Assembly (NCBI GenBank): GCA_027575765.1
Contig: JANBPT010000042.1
Location: 31,708 to 95,707 of the forward strand
DNA: 64,000 nucleotides
From: Tieghemiomyces parasiticus
Lineage: Eukaryota; Kickxellomycota; Dimargaritomycetes; Dimargaritales; Dimargaritaceae
Direction: 5' to 3'
Both the position numbers and the translations under genes were made by a program. Each line of letters starts with the position of its first letter. The stretch's first letter is position 1. Below are positions 22,790 to 33,617 of this stretch, one piece after another. The notes under the pieces are model-generated. The model was not told the origin of the DNA, searched no databases, and worked only from the letters and a program-made list of their open reading frames with translations.

Positions 22790-25535
22790 CAGGCGAGGAC
22801 TCGGGCAATTTCAGATTTAGGCACTACCGCATGCCCTTACCAGTGGTTAGCATGGCTTGGCTTCTGGTGGGGTAGGGGGATGAGGAACGAGGTGGAGGCC
22901 TATGCGGGGGGGGGGCAGCGTCTCCCCACTCTTACCCGGACGAATGGGCCGACCCGGCTCGAGTGTTTTCGTGGCCTAGCGCTTTTATAATATGTCCTTT
23001 GTAAACTAACAACTAAAAAACGATGCCGTGTCCCCACCTCGGATTTGCCATGCCGGTTTGCTACAGGTGATCCTACCTGTGGCTAAAAATCGAACATACA
23101 CTATTATGTACGTTATCGGGAAATTGCAAAACCAGCACAAAGACTACTCTGATCGCCCGAGCTTGCGAAAGTACTCTACTCCCCTGATTAGCGATTCTTC
23201 ACCGTACGAGAGGGGCGCCCTGTGGAGGCCGGATCAACGAACCTGGCTAGCCATCACTGACCCCACTACCACCTGCCCCACCGGGTCGCGCGGGCGGGAT
23301 CGGGTTGGTTGAGGAAGGAGGAGGGGTGCGTTTATTTAGCGTCATAAATGGGCAGCACCTCTATAATTGATGGCGATTAGGCCAATACACGCCCAAGCAC
23401 CAAAACCTCCCATTGGGACAAGGAAGGTAGTCCATGGGTAAGGAAGTGGATATTATACACTAATTCCCTGCGTCTGCCCTCGCATCTAGACGCATGCTAT
23501 CCGACGATGCGACAGTGGGGCACTGGTGGCAGACGCTGTGCACCCTCTTTCTGCCGAGGTACGAGACAGTCCCCGCGATCCTCCTTAGCCCGATGGACCT
23601 TAGCCAGCTTGGCACGGATTACCCGACAGGTATAGCTACCGGGAGCCGACCTTCCGCATCACGTCTGCACAATTCTCCGTGCCGGTCTATGGATGAGAGG
23701 GCAATCAGCCGTATCCGCCAGCGCTTTCCAGGTCACTGTTTGAGGGTCACACCCCCATCCTCCGCCATTTTAACCTCCTCTTATCCTAACGTGGAGGAAA
23801 CGGGTGGCGGCGAGTATATCGGCTTAGCCCGCCCCGGTCGGACCTTTGGCATCACTGAAGTAGGAGCATCGTTGATTTCTACCACGAATATCCGAAACAT
23901 TGATGATTGGGGGCCCATCAGTACCAATTCCGGTGCTATCGATCTGGTTTACTCTCCCATACTCTTCCATCCTAGCCTTGCCCTCGGGTCCTGACCGGGT
24001 CAGGTAGGCCCCCTATTCATGACCGGTTGCCCCCCGCCGCCTCTCATTATTATCTCTGCACAGCTCCCATGTTGCAACGCTTAAGTACCTCCCCTTTTCC
24101 GCCGGCAATGAATTCGAGGTCAGCGCCTCGTTATACCCCTACAGACCACCGTCGTAATCATCTACATTTGGACCACAACTCCCATTGGTGGTGAGCATCT
24201 CGTCTCGCTTTGCACACCAGCGGCGCCCCTCCCCCGTCACCTGGACGCTGTCTCCTCTGATCTGTCCGGTGCCACGGAGGCTTGGACCGCTCCTTTCCTT
24301 TTTCCCCTTCCCATTGCTCACAGGACTGTCTTGATGCGGACGTGCATAACCCGCCATTGGGTTATGAAGCCATCCTTCTTTTTTCTCGTATAATTAGGGT
24401 TCTTACCAGCCATACTGGCTAACGGCGCCATCTCCTTGCTCGAGGGCTGCCGGGGACGACTGTGCCCACCCCCCTATTTCTGCTACCCTTTAATATCCCG
24501 TTTGAGGGGTAACGCTTACCCCGCCGCCGCAACTCCCGGTTACAGCCGTCGCCCCTCCCCTGAAGGCCATTGGATCGCCGACAGGTATGTGACCTTTTTC
24601 TTTCCTACTCATTAGAACGGCGACCGACTCGGTACGATGTGGTGCGTCTTTTCCTGTATACCGGTCCCCCTTGCCCCTTCCATTCACTTTGCATGATAAG
24701 GTGTCGTGGTGACTGAATTGTGCTTCGCCGTTTAGCGTCATGTTCCACACCGCCTCCCTAGCCCCTTCCCCTCCCGCCTTGTCCCTTAACTGATCCTTGC
24801 TAGGTGCCATTCGCTTCACTCACTATTGTGGATCCTTTCCTGCACGGTGCGTTCGGCCCGGCCACTGGTATTCACCCGCCTCTCTCGTCGTACCAGCTCC
24901 CCACCACGGCTAAGCACCCCCTCTACATATTGCCTACCTGCTCGGCTAGCATCTTCCTTCCCGATATCTAGGAGTCAGTACGTTGCTTATAGGACTTGCG
25001 GCTTCTGTTCCTTTCTTTCGATAGAGGATCAATGGCCCTGGACGCTATGCATACCCGTCATTCACTCCCTGCCAAACGTTTTACCCTTCATTCTATCGGG
25101 CCGTCATAACCATGGTACGGACCTGGCCACGGCGTTCGCTGCATCCATGCTCCTCCCGCCAGCGCTACCTTTTCGTCCGCCTCAAAGTCTCTTAAACCTA
25201 ATCGGGCCCTCTTTCTTCCCTTAGCAATCTTTCGTACTCGTAATCTAATTATTTTCTTTGTTACCGTTTTGTCGCTATCCCCGCGAGTTATCTTTTAACC
25301 ACTATAATTCTTAGAAGCATTATTCTAACCAACCTGGCTCGTAATCAATTCCACTGTCCAGCGCTCCGAGAACGTCCTTCACAGTCCCCCTGTACTTGGT
25401 CCGCAGTTGACGCGCCTCGCACCACCGTCGTCGACCACCACCCCTACCTACCCCTAGGCCAGTACATCTACTCCGCTACGTCCCACGGCCGCTGTGCCAT
25501 AAGCTGACCTATTTAGTAGTGCCCACGCCGGAGCC
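22790..25535. other. Intergenic, no secure gene
   Basis: About 2.7 kb. Open frames at 23494-23994 (+), 24490-24819 (-) and 24826-25224 (+) have no recognisable motif, no splice chain and mixed composition. The DNA from about 25240 to 25535 is pyrimidine-rich and is probably the promoter and leader of the kelch gene. Confidence 0.35.
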
Positions 25536-28300
25536 ATGCTCGTCCAGCCGCAACGGTGGCTCCCGTGGACCCTCCTCGTGGCCGGCCTACCCCTGCTGCC
25601 AGTGAGCGCCGAGTTGATGGCCTCCCAGGCCGCGGGGGTGTACTACGACAAGCGACTCTACCTCTTTGGCGGTTTCAAATCACTACCTGGTCCGGCCAAT
25701 GCAACCTTTGTGTCTGAAAACTACTCGCTCTTCCTTGACAATCGATTCTCGACCCATAACCCGCTGTGGGAGGCCAGCTTCATCGGCCGGGTCGACGCAC
25801 CTATCGTCGCCGGGGCCACAGCCACCCTAATCCGTCAACAGGACGATACGCCGATCGTAGTGGTGGCCGGGGGTGACGGGCCCCCGGAGGAGCGCACCCG
25901 TAGTTCCTTCAGCGCCTATAATTTCAAGACCGGCGCGTGGACCCGCTGGGGGATCGCTGGCGACCGGCTTTACGGTGCCTCTGCTGTGTACGCTCCGCAA
26001 ATTGGTCAGGTCGTTTACTTTGGCGGGCAGCTGGTTAAGGACACGGGCCCTGTACAAGACAGCGAGACGGGCCAGTTGCACCTATTCGACCCGGACTCCT
26101 TAGCATGGAATACGCCCAACCTCACGTCCGCCAGCGACAGTGCACCTTCCCCGCGCTACCTGCACCAATCAGTCATGGTCAATCTTACCCATATGGCCGT
26201 CATCGGCGGCTGCGGTAATAATTCCATGATTGACCCTGGTACCATCTATCTCTATGATACGGTGCGGGCCGCCTGGACGCACGTTAGCGCATCCGGTGCG
26301 TGGTTCCCCGGCCTCCGGCTCTTTGGCATCGCTAGTAAGTAAAGTATACCCTATTGACTGGTGCACCGCCAATGAAGCTATGTGGACAGCCCGGCTCATT
26401 CCCACCTTTGCGGTAATCACTCTAACCCCCCTATCTACTCATCTTTGCCCAAATGCCGCCCATCCTCACCTCGAACCCCCCCCCACTTCTAGGCTACTTT
26501 GGTCGCATCATCGTCACGGGTGGCCTCACCGACATGGATAAAAACAGCTTCTTCGGTGACGTGGCAATACTCGATACCGACACCTGGACCTGGTCCCGAC
26601 CTCCCCTCCCAGACGCTAGCCAGCTTGGTATGGGGCGGTACGGTCATGCCTCAACCCTGATTGGCAAGTACCTGGTCTCCAGTCTCGGAGTCCTCCGCAC
26701 CGATATAGGCTCCCGTGCCTCGAGGCACTATTTCGAAAATACTCGTCCCAAAATGCACGGTACACCAAACACCCCCGCTGCCGGCGCTATACCTGACACT
26801 GCACTTTCGCAACGCACCCTGTACCGGCGGACCACACTCCACCGCCGTGCTGACCAACCCAGCGGCACAGATCAATTGGTGGTATTGGACGTGGCAGCGT
26901 GGAAGACGGTTGAGTCCTTCGACCTGAACGCCGCCCTCAGCGGCCGCGAGGACCCCGTGAACAGTATTCTGATGGGCCTGGCCAAGGGTTCGGCCAGTCT
27001 TTCCGCGGGGGCCATCGTGGGTATCGTGCTTGGTGCGGTGGCCGTCATCGCCTCCTTGGTGTTGGGAATGTGGTGTTGTAAGCGGCACCGCCGCCGCCAG
27101 ATGATGCTTCAGCGTACGCCCTCGGGCAAGGGCGGGGCTCGAGGCCTGGCCGGGCTCACCTCCTCCCTCACGGAACGCGGCCAATTGGATTCCGGAGTGG
27201 ACCTGGGAGAGAAAGCTGACGGCAGCGGAGATGAGGGAGGCAAAAGTAAGTCACGCCGCCACCGCCGCCGATCCAGGAAGTCGACCCGGCGGAGCAAGAA
27301 GAGGCATGAGGATCGAGGAGATGCTGCGGCTGCCGAGTGTTCTGAAGGGGACGATGAATCGGATGCAGATCTACCCCCTCGTTCTCGCAGTACGAAGCGC
27401 CCCAGTCTCAAGTCCCGCTCCCAAAAATCGAAGTCACGGAGTAAGAGTAAGTCTAAGAGCCACCATAAGGATAAGTCGCGCAGTAAGGATAAGGACCAAG
27501 ACGGTCGCCGCCGAACCCTCGACATCCCGCAGCGCTCAGAGGATGCCGAAACCGAGGAAACCCGACTAGCGGCTCGCACCAATCGGTCCAGCCCCACTGT
27601 TCATTTGCCCCGGTCGTCCATGAACGGCGAGGGCTACCCATTAGGCCTAATGCCGTCTGCTCCAACTTCCCGAAACAGTTCGGCCAATGCCAGGCCCGGC
27701 GAGCGGAACGTCTCCATCGACGCGTCCAGCCAGCATAGTACCAGCAGTGGAGGGAGCAGTCACGCGCGCGCAGTTCGCAAAGGCCGGATCGTAGGTGGCA
27801 GTTCCGGCCTCCGCCCTAGCCTCAACGAGACCACACGGTCGTCTTACCATGGTGGCGGTGAAGACGGTGGTGGGTTGTCACATGTCACAGGGCGCGCATC
27901 GGGGTCACGTAAAAATCCGCGGACGAGTTCCTCACAGCGCCGCTCGGACGGTAACGTCCTCACCCCGGCGATGAAGCCTCCGCGACCACCGGCCAATGCC
28001 TCCGCGCCGCCCCCGCTCATAGTCTCGCCGTCCATGTTCATCGGGCCCAACGGTGTTCCCATGGGCCCGCCTATGATGTCCCCACAGCCTTGCACTTACG
28101 GTATTCCAATGCCCATTGCGCCGCCGCCCGGCGGGGGCTGGTACGCTGGTGCTTCTCATCACCCAGGCAACCCGATTCTGTTCGCCCCGTACCATACCCC
28201 GCCCCTTCAACACCATAGCGGTGGTCCAGCCCTTCCAGCCACCGTCCACTCGAAATTCGAGGAGCTCACGCCATCAACTTCCGGGGGCCCTGGACACTAA
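25536..28300 (+). CDS. Kelch-repeat single-pass membrane protein with basic cytosolic tail
   Basis: Two exons, 25536-26334 and 26493-28300, joined in phase 1 (GCTAgtaagt to cttctag), giving 868 residues. An N-terminal signal peptide (about 1-25) leads into a kelch-type beta-propeller. Repeats are marked by YLFGG, VVVAGG, VVYFGG, AVIGG and RIIVTGG strands followed by W/Y positions, up to about residue 330. The ectodomain has several N-glycosylation sequons. A hydrophobic helix at about 437-460 (AGAIVGIVLGAVAVIASLVL) is followed by CCKRHRRR, a stop-transfer signal that puts the C-terminus in the cytosol. The tail (about 400 residues) is rich in Arg, Ser and Lys, with many S-R and S-K pairs, then Pro-rich. 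It may be a cell-surface or wall-sensing protein; no specific function is claimed. Confidence 0.8.
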
Positions 28301-28502
28301 ATCCGTTTCAATACGACAGCAATCTCGCAAGCCAGCCTTTCTACATCAGTCTTTGCTTTATATGGGATTTTACTCGTGCTTATTAAAATCGATGCCACCA
28401 AGCAACTTGCAGAGCTTTCAGCATGGATTGGGGGGATGCATTTCGGTTCTAGGACTCCCGCCGTAGAGTATGGGAGATCAAAAAAACGAACTGTTGTTGT
28501 AT

Positions 28503-28575
28503 TGCGCCCTTCGTGGATCGAACACGAGACCTTTAGATCTTCAGTCTAACGCTCTCCCAACTGAGCTAAGGCCGC
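28503..28575 (-). tRNA. tRNA-Phe (GAA)
   Basis: Reverse-strand cloverleaf of 73 bases without an intron. The D-arm is TTAGCTCAGTTGGGAGAGC-like, the anticodon stem-loop is TTAGA-CTGAAGA-TCTAA with anticodon GAA, the T-arm is TCGTG-TTCGATC-CACGA, and the discriminator is A. The acceptor stem pairs except at position 4:69, where G faces G. It lies directly beside a repeat copy. Confidence 0.93.
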
Positions 28576-28578
28576 TTC

Positions 28579-29009
28579 ACACTTTGTGATTCCGACACCA
28601 CCTTTGGCTCTTGAAAGTATCTAACGGGCACGCCAACACTGGGAAAGTGTAAAAAACCGCTGAGCACCTCAAGGGGTAAAACAAGTATCAAGGTTTATGG
28701 TTACGGCTCCCATGCAGAGGGACGTAGATCCTTTCCCCCACACCCCAGTATATAAAGCTAGCCCATGCAGTTAGGCAAGGGCTTGCCAGTGAATTATTTT
28801 TACACATTTCTTCTTGACAACACTTTCCAAGCATAACCTTTTTATTCTATTTTCTATTCTTTGCATATGTGGACGCTGTTGTGGTCCCATACTATATACA
28901 ATAGCGCCATTAGTAAACAAACTGTTACCATCACTTACCACCATTCGCCATTGAGCCCAGACCATTGTTGCATACGGCTCAACTAAAGACCACTATTCAA
29001 GGCCTAGCA
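28579..29009 (+). repeat. 872-bp repeat family, copy 1 (5' truncated)
   Basis: Matches the second half of the full copy at 31791-32662. Shared blocks include the GCAGAGGGACGTAGATCCTTTCC-like segment, AGGCAAGGGCTTG and the terminal GGCCTAGCA. The truncated edge abuts the 5' end of the minus-strand tRNA-Phe. No coding capacity. Confidence 0.6.
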
Positions 29010-29015
29010 TCACAA

Positions 29016-29886
29016 CTTGGGAAAGAGAGTACGGGTTTATGCTTTAAAGAGTTGTAATAGGTTGCGCCTATACCATCAACAAAGGAAAAGATTGAAAAGA
29101 GACTGGGTGACCTCTGGGAGAGGCCCAGAAGAGATGGAGGCCCAGCCAGGTCCTCCACCAATCATTGTAGATAATTTTAGTGTAGTCATAGTATATAAGC
29201 TGGGCCCAAGTATGCAGCATAGGGCCCTCCAGCTTTTTTGTCATCCTGTCCCATAGTGTCATCCATTAGCACTATCCCTTTAGTAAAGTCTAGTATCAAT
29301 ACTCCCCTAAGCTCACTTGTTGGTATATGTTTATAGATTTTATTAGTCCAGTAACTCTGTCAATAGTTAATTGGTTTCACTTTGCACTGCAGATTTGGAT
29401 ACCTTTGCTCTGACTGCAGATCTTCAAACTCTCCACTCCGTCCCAGGGGTTCTTTTGAAAAAGGGACTGGCTCTCAGATATCTGTTCACTTTACCATTGT
29501 GTGGTGCCAACACTGGGTCTGTCTCTTGAAGGTATCTAGTGGGCATGACAATACCACAAAAGTGTAAACCACTGCCAATCTCCTTTAGGGGGAAAGGCCA
29601 TTCTAGGTTTAAGGTTATGGGCGGTATGCAGGGGGATGTAGATCCTTTCCCCATGCTTGAGTACATGAAGCAAGTCTGAACTAGTAAGCAAGGGCTTGAC
29701 AGTTATTCTTCCTTTATGGTATATCTTTTCATCATCTTTATTTATATTTCATAGTTAGGATGACATTGCCATCCCATACTTTTTACATTACATGAATAGC
29801 AAAAAAACCTTTTTTATCACTTGCTGTTAGACATAGATAGTTCTCATGCACTGTCTGAATATTATCCTAGTTTCTATGGCCTAGCA
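29016..29886 (+). repeat. 872-bp repeat family, copy 2 (near full length)
   Basis: About 871 bases, aligned by eye with the copy at 31791. It includes GACCTCTGGGAGAGGCCCAG, a TATATAAGCTGGGCCC promoter-like block near 29192, CCTGTCCCATAGTG, AGCTCACTTGTTGG and the terminal CTAGCA. AT-rich compared with the flanking genes. It starts six bases after copy 1 ends, in the same orientation. Confidence 0.65.
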
Positions 29887-29895
29887 CCACATTTG

Positions 29896-30370
29896 TGTGA
29901 AGCTGAGTGTGGCTTCTACCTTTGAGGGTTTGTAATAGGCCACACCTATAGCTTCAAAGAAAGAAAAGCAAAAGAAAAAATAGGTTGACCTCTAGGAGAG
30001 TTCCCAAAGAGATTAAGGCCTCAGGAGGCCATCAACTGCTAATATCATAGGTCATCCTAGTGCCACAGTATTAAAAATAGGCCCAAGTAGGTAAGATAAG
30101 ACCTGCCAGCTTTTTTCTGCTTTTTGTCCCACAGCGGCATTAGTTTTTAAAAGCCCAATATCATAATTGTTTCCTTAGGCTCAAGTACCACTGTCTGACT
30201 GCCTTTGAGTTATCACATGGTGCTGTAGTTTTCTCTACGACTAGTTGTTCATTCTTACTGTGTGTTCCAGATTAGAAATCCTTGCTTCTGGCTTTATACT
30301 TTTGGGTCCTCAATAGCTTGAAAGCGGCCCATTTGTAAGTTGTACCTTGATTGTGTAGAAGGGCAAGTTT
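29896..30370 (+). repeat. 872-bp repeat family, copy 3 (diverged, truncated)
   Basis: It begins TGTGAAGCTGAG like the full copy and keeps GACCTCTAGGAGAG, the GCCCAAGTA block and TTTGTCCCACAG, then becomes hard to follow before the tRNA-Pro gene. This is the most degraded copy. Confidence 0.5.
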
Positions 30371-30418
30371 CACGCAAGTAATAAAAGACGAAGCAAATTA
30401 CAAAAACTATAATAAATG

Positions 30419-30490
30419 GGGCTCAACTGGGAATCGAACCCAGGACCACTCCCACCCTAAGGGAGTATTATACCACTAAACCATTGAGCC
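30419..30490 (-). tRNA. tRNA-Pro (AGG)
   Basis: Reverse-strand cloverleaf of 72 bases without an intron. The acceptor GGCTCAA pairs with TTGAGCC, the anticodon stem-loop is ACTCCC-TTAGGGT-GGGAGT with anticodon AGG, the T-arm is TCCTGGGTTCGATTCCCAG-like, and the discriminator is C, as expected for eukaryotic tRNA-Pro. Confidence 0.93.
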
Positions 30491-30944
30491 ACTACGTTTT
30501 TGTGGAGACCCAACATAGTTTGGTCTCTTGAGGGTTTCTGAGGAGACCATGTATAAGGCTACAACTCTTCCGGCCTTGGCAAAAGGACAGGAGCCGCCAG
30601 AAGGAAGCTAATAGGCTAACCCAAGGCATGGGGAGATCAGTAAGCAATCTACCAAACCGCCCACCAATAGTATCCCTAATTTCCCATGACTTGGGTTTCA
30701 TACTTTTCAATTTTACTTGTTTCAGACTTTTGGATTTTATTTGTTTCATCCCTCAGGTCGGCAGTAAAATGTCTACCAGCAAGAACAGCCAAGGCAACCA
30801 GAGAACCATTAATTAAGTTTTCGAATTCTTCTATTGTATTTAAAGCCTAACCAACTGCACCTAATGGTTTGGGGAGTGTTTTCCCTACCCTGCCTTGGGG
30901 TACCTAGTTCTTATTAAAAATCAGGTTTATTATCTCTTCTTCAC

Positions 30945-31437
30945 ATTTTTATGAAGCCAAGCACGACTTATCCCTTTGAGGAGCTGGAATAGGCCGCGCC
31001 TATACAACCATTGAAAATAACAAAAGAAAAGAGACTGGGCAACCTCTGGGAGAGGCCCGGAAGAGATGGGGGGCCAGCCAGGCCCTCCACCAATTAGTGT
31101 TAATCCTTTATTATAGTCATAGTATAAAAGCCGGGCCCAAGTATGCAACACAGGGCCCAGCAGCTTATTCCCAATTCCTGTCCCATAGTGCCATCCGTTG
31201 GCATTATTTCGTTAGTAAAGTCTAGTACCAATATTCCCTTAAGCTCATTTGTTGGTAATGTTTCTAGATTTTGTCTTGAGGTTTTCTCCATCAATAGTTA
31301 ACCTACCAAACTTTGCATTACAGATTCGGACAGCCCTGGTCCGACTGTATCTTCCTGAATTCTCCACTTTGACTCGGAGGTTCTTTTGAAAGCGGGACCA
31401 GCTTCCAGATACCGGTCCGCTTTACATTTTTTTTGTG
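30945..31437 (+). repeat. 872-bp repeat family, copy 4 (3' truncated)
   Basis: Matches the first half of the full copy: TGAAGCCAAG start, GCCGCGCCTATAC, AACCTCTGGGAGAGGCCCGG, TAAAAGCCGGGCCCAAGTATG, CCTGTCCCATAGTGCC, and the inverted repeat AAAGCGGGACC to GGTCCGCTTT near 31389-31423. The second half is absent. Confidence 0.6.
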
Positions 31438-31790
31438 AACGGGGTCAATATCACTTTACAATGACGTCGTTTTTTATTGGCAATAGATAATAAAGAAAAG
31501 AAATCATTGTGAAACGGAAGTCAGGTTGTAATCTGTCGGTTTATTGAGGGGACATGTTGGCCCTACTTATACTTAGTGAGGAGAGTGAGCAATGGTGAAA
31601 GGAAACAAACAAGTATACAAGAGTTTGATGATAGAAAGAAACAAAGGGGGCAATCCCTTTGATGGAGTTGTAGCCGTGATCATACTTAGAAGGCAGCAAA
31701 ATCAAAGGGGCATTTGAATCTGATAACTGTAGTTAATGAAATTGGAGGTTGATAAAAAGGAGCTAGTTTAGGTCCGGTGCACAACAGTGT

Positions 31791-32662
31791 TGTGAAGCCG
31801 AGAGTGGCCTCATCCCTTGAAGAGCTGTAGTAGGCCGCACCTACACAAGGGTTCAAGAAAAAGAAAGAGAAGAGACCGGGAAACCTCTGGGAGAGGCCCA
31901 GAGGAGACGGAGGGCCAGCTAGGCCCTCCACCAATTAGCGCAAATCCTTTATTATAGGCATAGTATATAAGCTGGGCCTAAGTATGCAATGCAGGGCCCA
32001 GCTGCTTTTTCCGTATATTCCTGTCCCATAGTGCCATCCATTGGCACTGCCCTGTTAGTAAAGTCTATTACCAATATTCCCTTAAGCTCATTTACTGGCA
32101 CACGTACTAGATTTTATTTGTTTGGTAACTCCACTAATAGTTATCTGATTACCCCTTGCATTGCCAGTTTGGAAAACTCCACTCCTACTGCATATTCCTG
32201 AGCTCCCTATACCGCACTAGGGGTTCTTTTGAAAGCGGGACCGGCTGTCCAATCCTGGTCCGCTTTGCAGTTAAGTGTGGTATAAACACCCACTTTGTGT
32301 CTTAAAGGGATCTAGCAGACGAGTCAATCCCCAGGAAACGTAAATAATGGCCAATCCCTTATAGGGGAAAGGCCGCCTGCGTTTTTAAGTTGTGGGCAAT
32401 ATGCAGGGTGATGTAGATGCTTCCCCGCACACGAGTATAAGAAGCAAGCTTGCACTAGTAAGCAAGTGCTTGACAGTTACTTTTATATTCTATTATTACC
32501 TTATCATTGTTTACTTATTTTACATAGTTCGGATGCCAAACTGGTTCCATACTATTTACGCTCACACACCATTAAACTAATCTTTTCACTGCTTTTCGCC
32601 ATTAGGTGCAGATCATTGTTGTGTACCACCTGGCCGTTGTGTAGTCCAAGGCCGCCCTAGCA
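31791..32662 (+). repeat. 872-bp repeat family, copy 5 (full length), LTR-like
   Basis: The best-preserved unit: it begins TGTGAAGCCGAG and ends CCTAGCA, so it has TG/CA ends. A TATATAAGCTGGGCC block lies about 175 bases in (near 31963). A palindrome AAAGCGGGACC to GGTCCGCTTT lies near 32232-32266. No open frame of note. TG/CA ends plus a TATA block suggest a solo long terminal repeat. A target-site duplication was not visible, so a non-LTR or nonautonomous element remains possible. Confidence 0.55.
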
Positions 32663-33617
32663 ATACCGCACCCGGATTTGGAGGCATACAACCACAGAAA
32701 TTGGTGATTTCTATAATAATGAAGGTCAATTGTCATCTAGGCCCTGAAAACTCTTGAACGAACATAACTGGAAAGCTAAGGCCCGCACACCCACACGATG
32801 AACACTACATCTTTCAGTAACGAAAAGACTATCCAATGGCGTAGGTCACGGTTCAAAGTAAGCGTAACACTTTTTGACAGTTCCCCTGTCAGTCTATATA
32901 CAACCTTTCATTATATTCAATCAATCAGCCCCTCTCCCATGATGGTTCCTGTGCTCCTGGCGTTATGTTTCCGTTAAGGAGAATGAATTGGTCGAGGCGT
33001 GTGATACGGAATTCGCCACCACAATCAAAACGCCACAAAGGTGTTCGCCTTGGGGGTGGTTTCAAGCTCCAATGGCGGCAGAGATAATTGACCGAAGTGT
33101 CCTACGCCAAAACGGCATCCATGATCAAAAGGGGCAAGTCCATCTCACAGATAGGCGAGCGCAAAATTACCAATTCAGTTTTTATAGCATATACCCCTAC
33201 GACGACCGGATAATAATATAAATTATATTCAGCATTTTTATATAACTTAAAAGTTTCTGTGTGGAGCGCCAATGGCCTGGTATCGTTGTAAAATGCTTCA
33301 CAATCCCTTTTAATTAGCTCCGTGACAACTATCACATGGTTGATACATGAAGAGATAGCTATTCAGAACATGTAAGTTATTGATGATAGAGTCTAAAAAT
33401 CGACGAACCTATAAATGGGTAGTGCAGTAAATTCTGCCTTGAACACCACAGTCGGCGAGTGTAGGGTACACCATCACAATTATCCAACCAGCACATTCCG
33501 ATTGAGCATAGTTAATCTAGCTAGCCAATAGGTTACCGCACATCGTATATGTCCGCAATTTCGAAAAAGATATACCTGTGTTTGACTACCAATTGCTGCG
33601 ACCCCACAGCTTATATA
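32663..33617. other. AT-rich intergenic DNA
   Basis: No gene seen. Base composition stays AT-rich to about 33600, where the TTC27 gene begins and GC content jumps. A short minus-strand frame at 33102-33335 has no motif. Confidence 0.4.

Noticed and set aside
23494..23994. Plus-strand frame of 166 codons
   Set aside because: No recognisable domain, composition close to random, and no upstream or downstream exons that fit.
27109..27597. Minus-strand Arg/Leu/Ser-rich frame
   Set aside because: Antisense shadow of the basic tail of the kelch protein.
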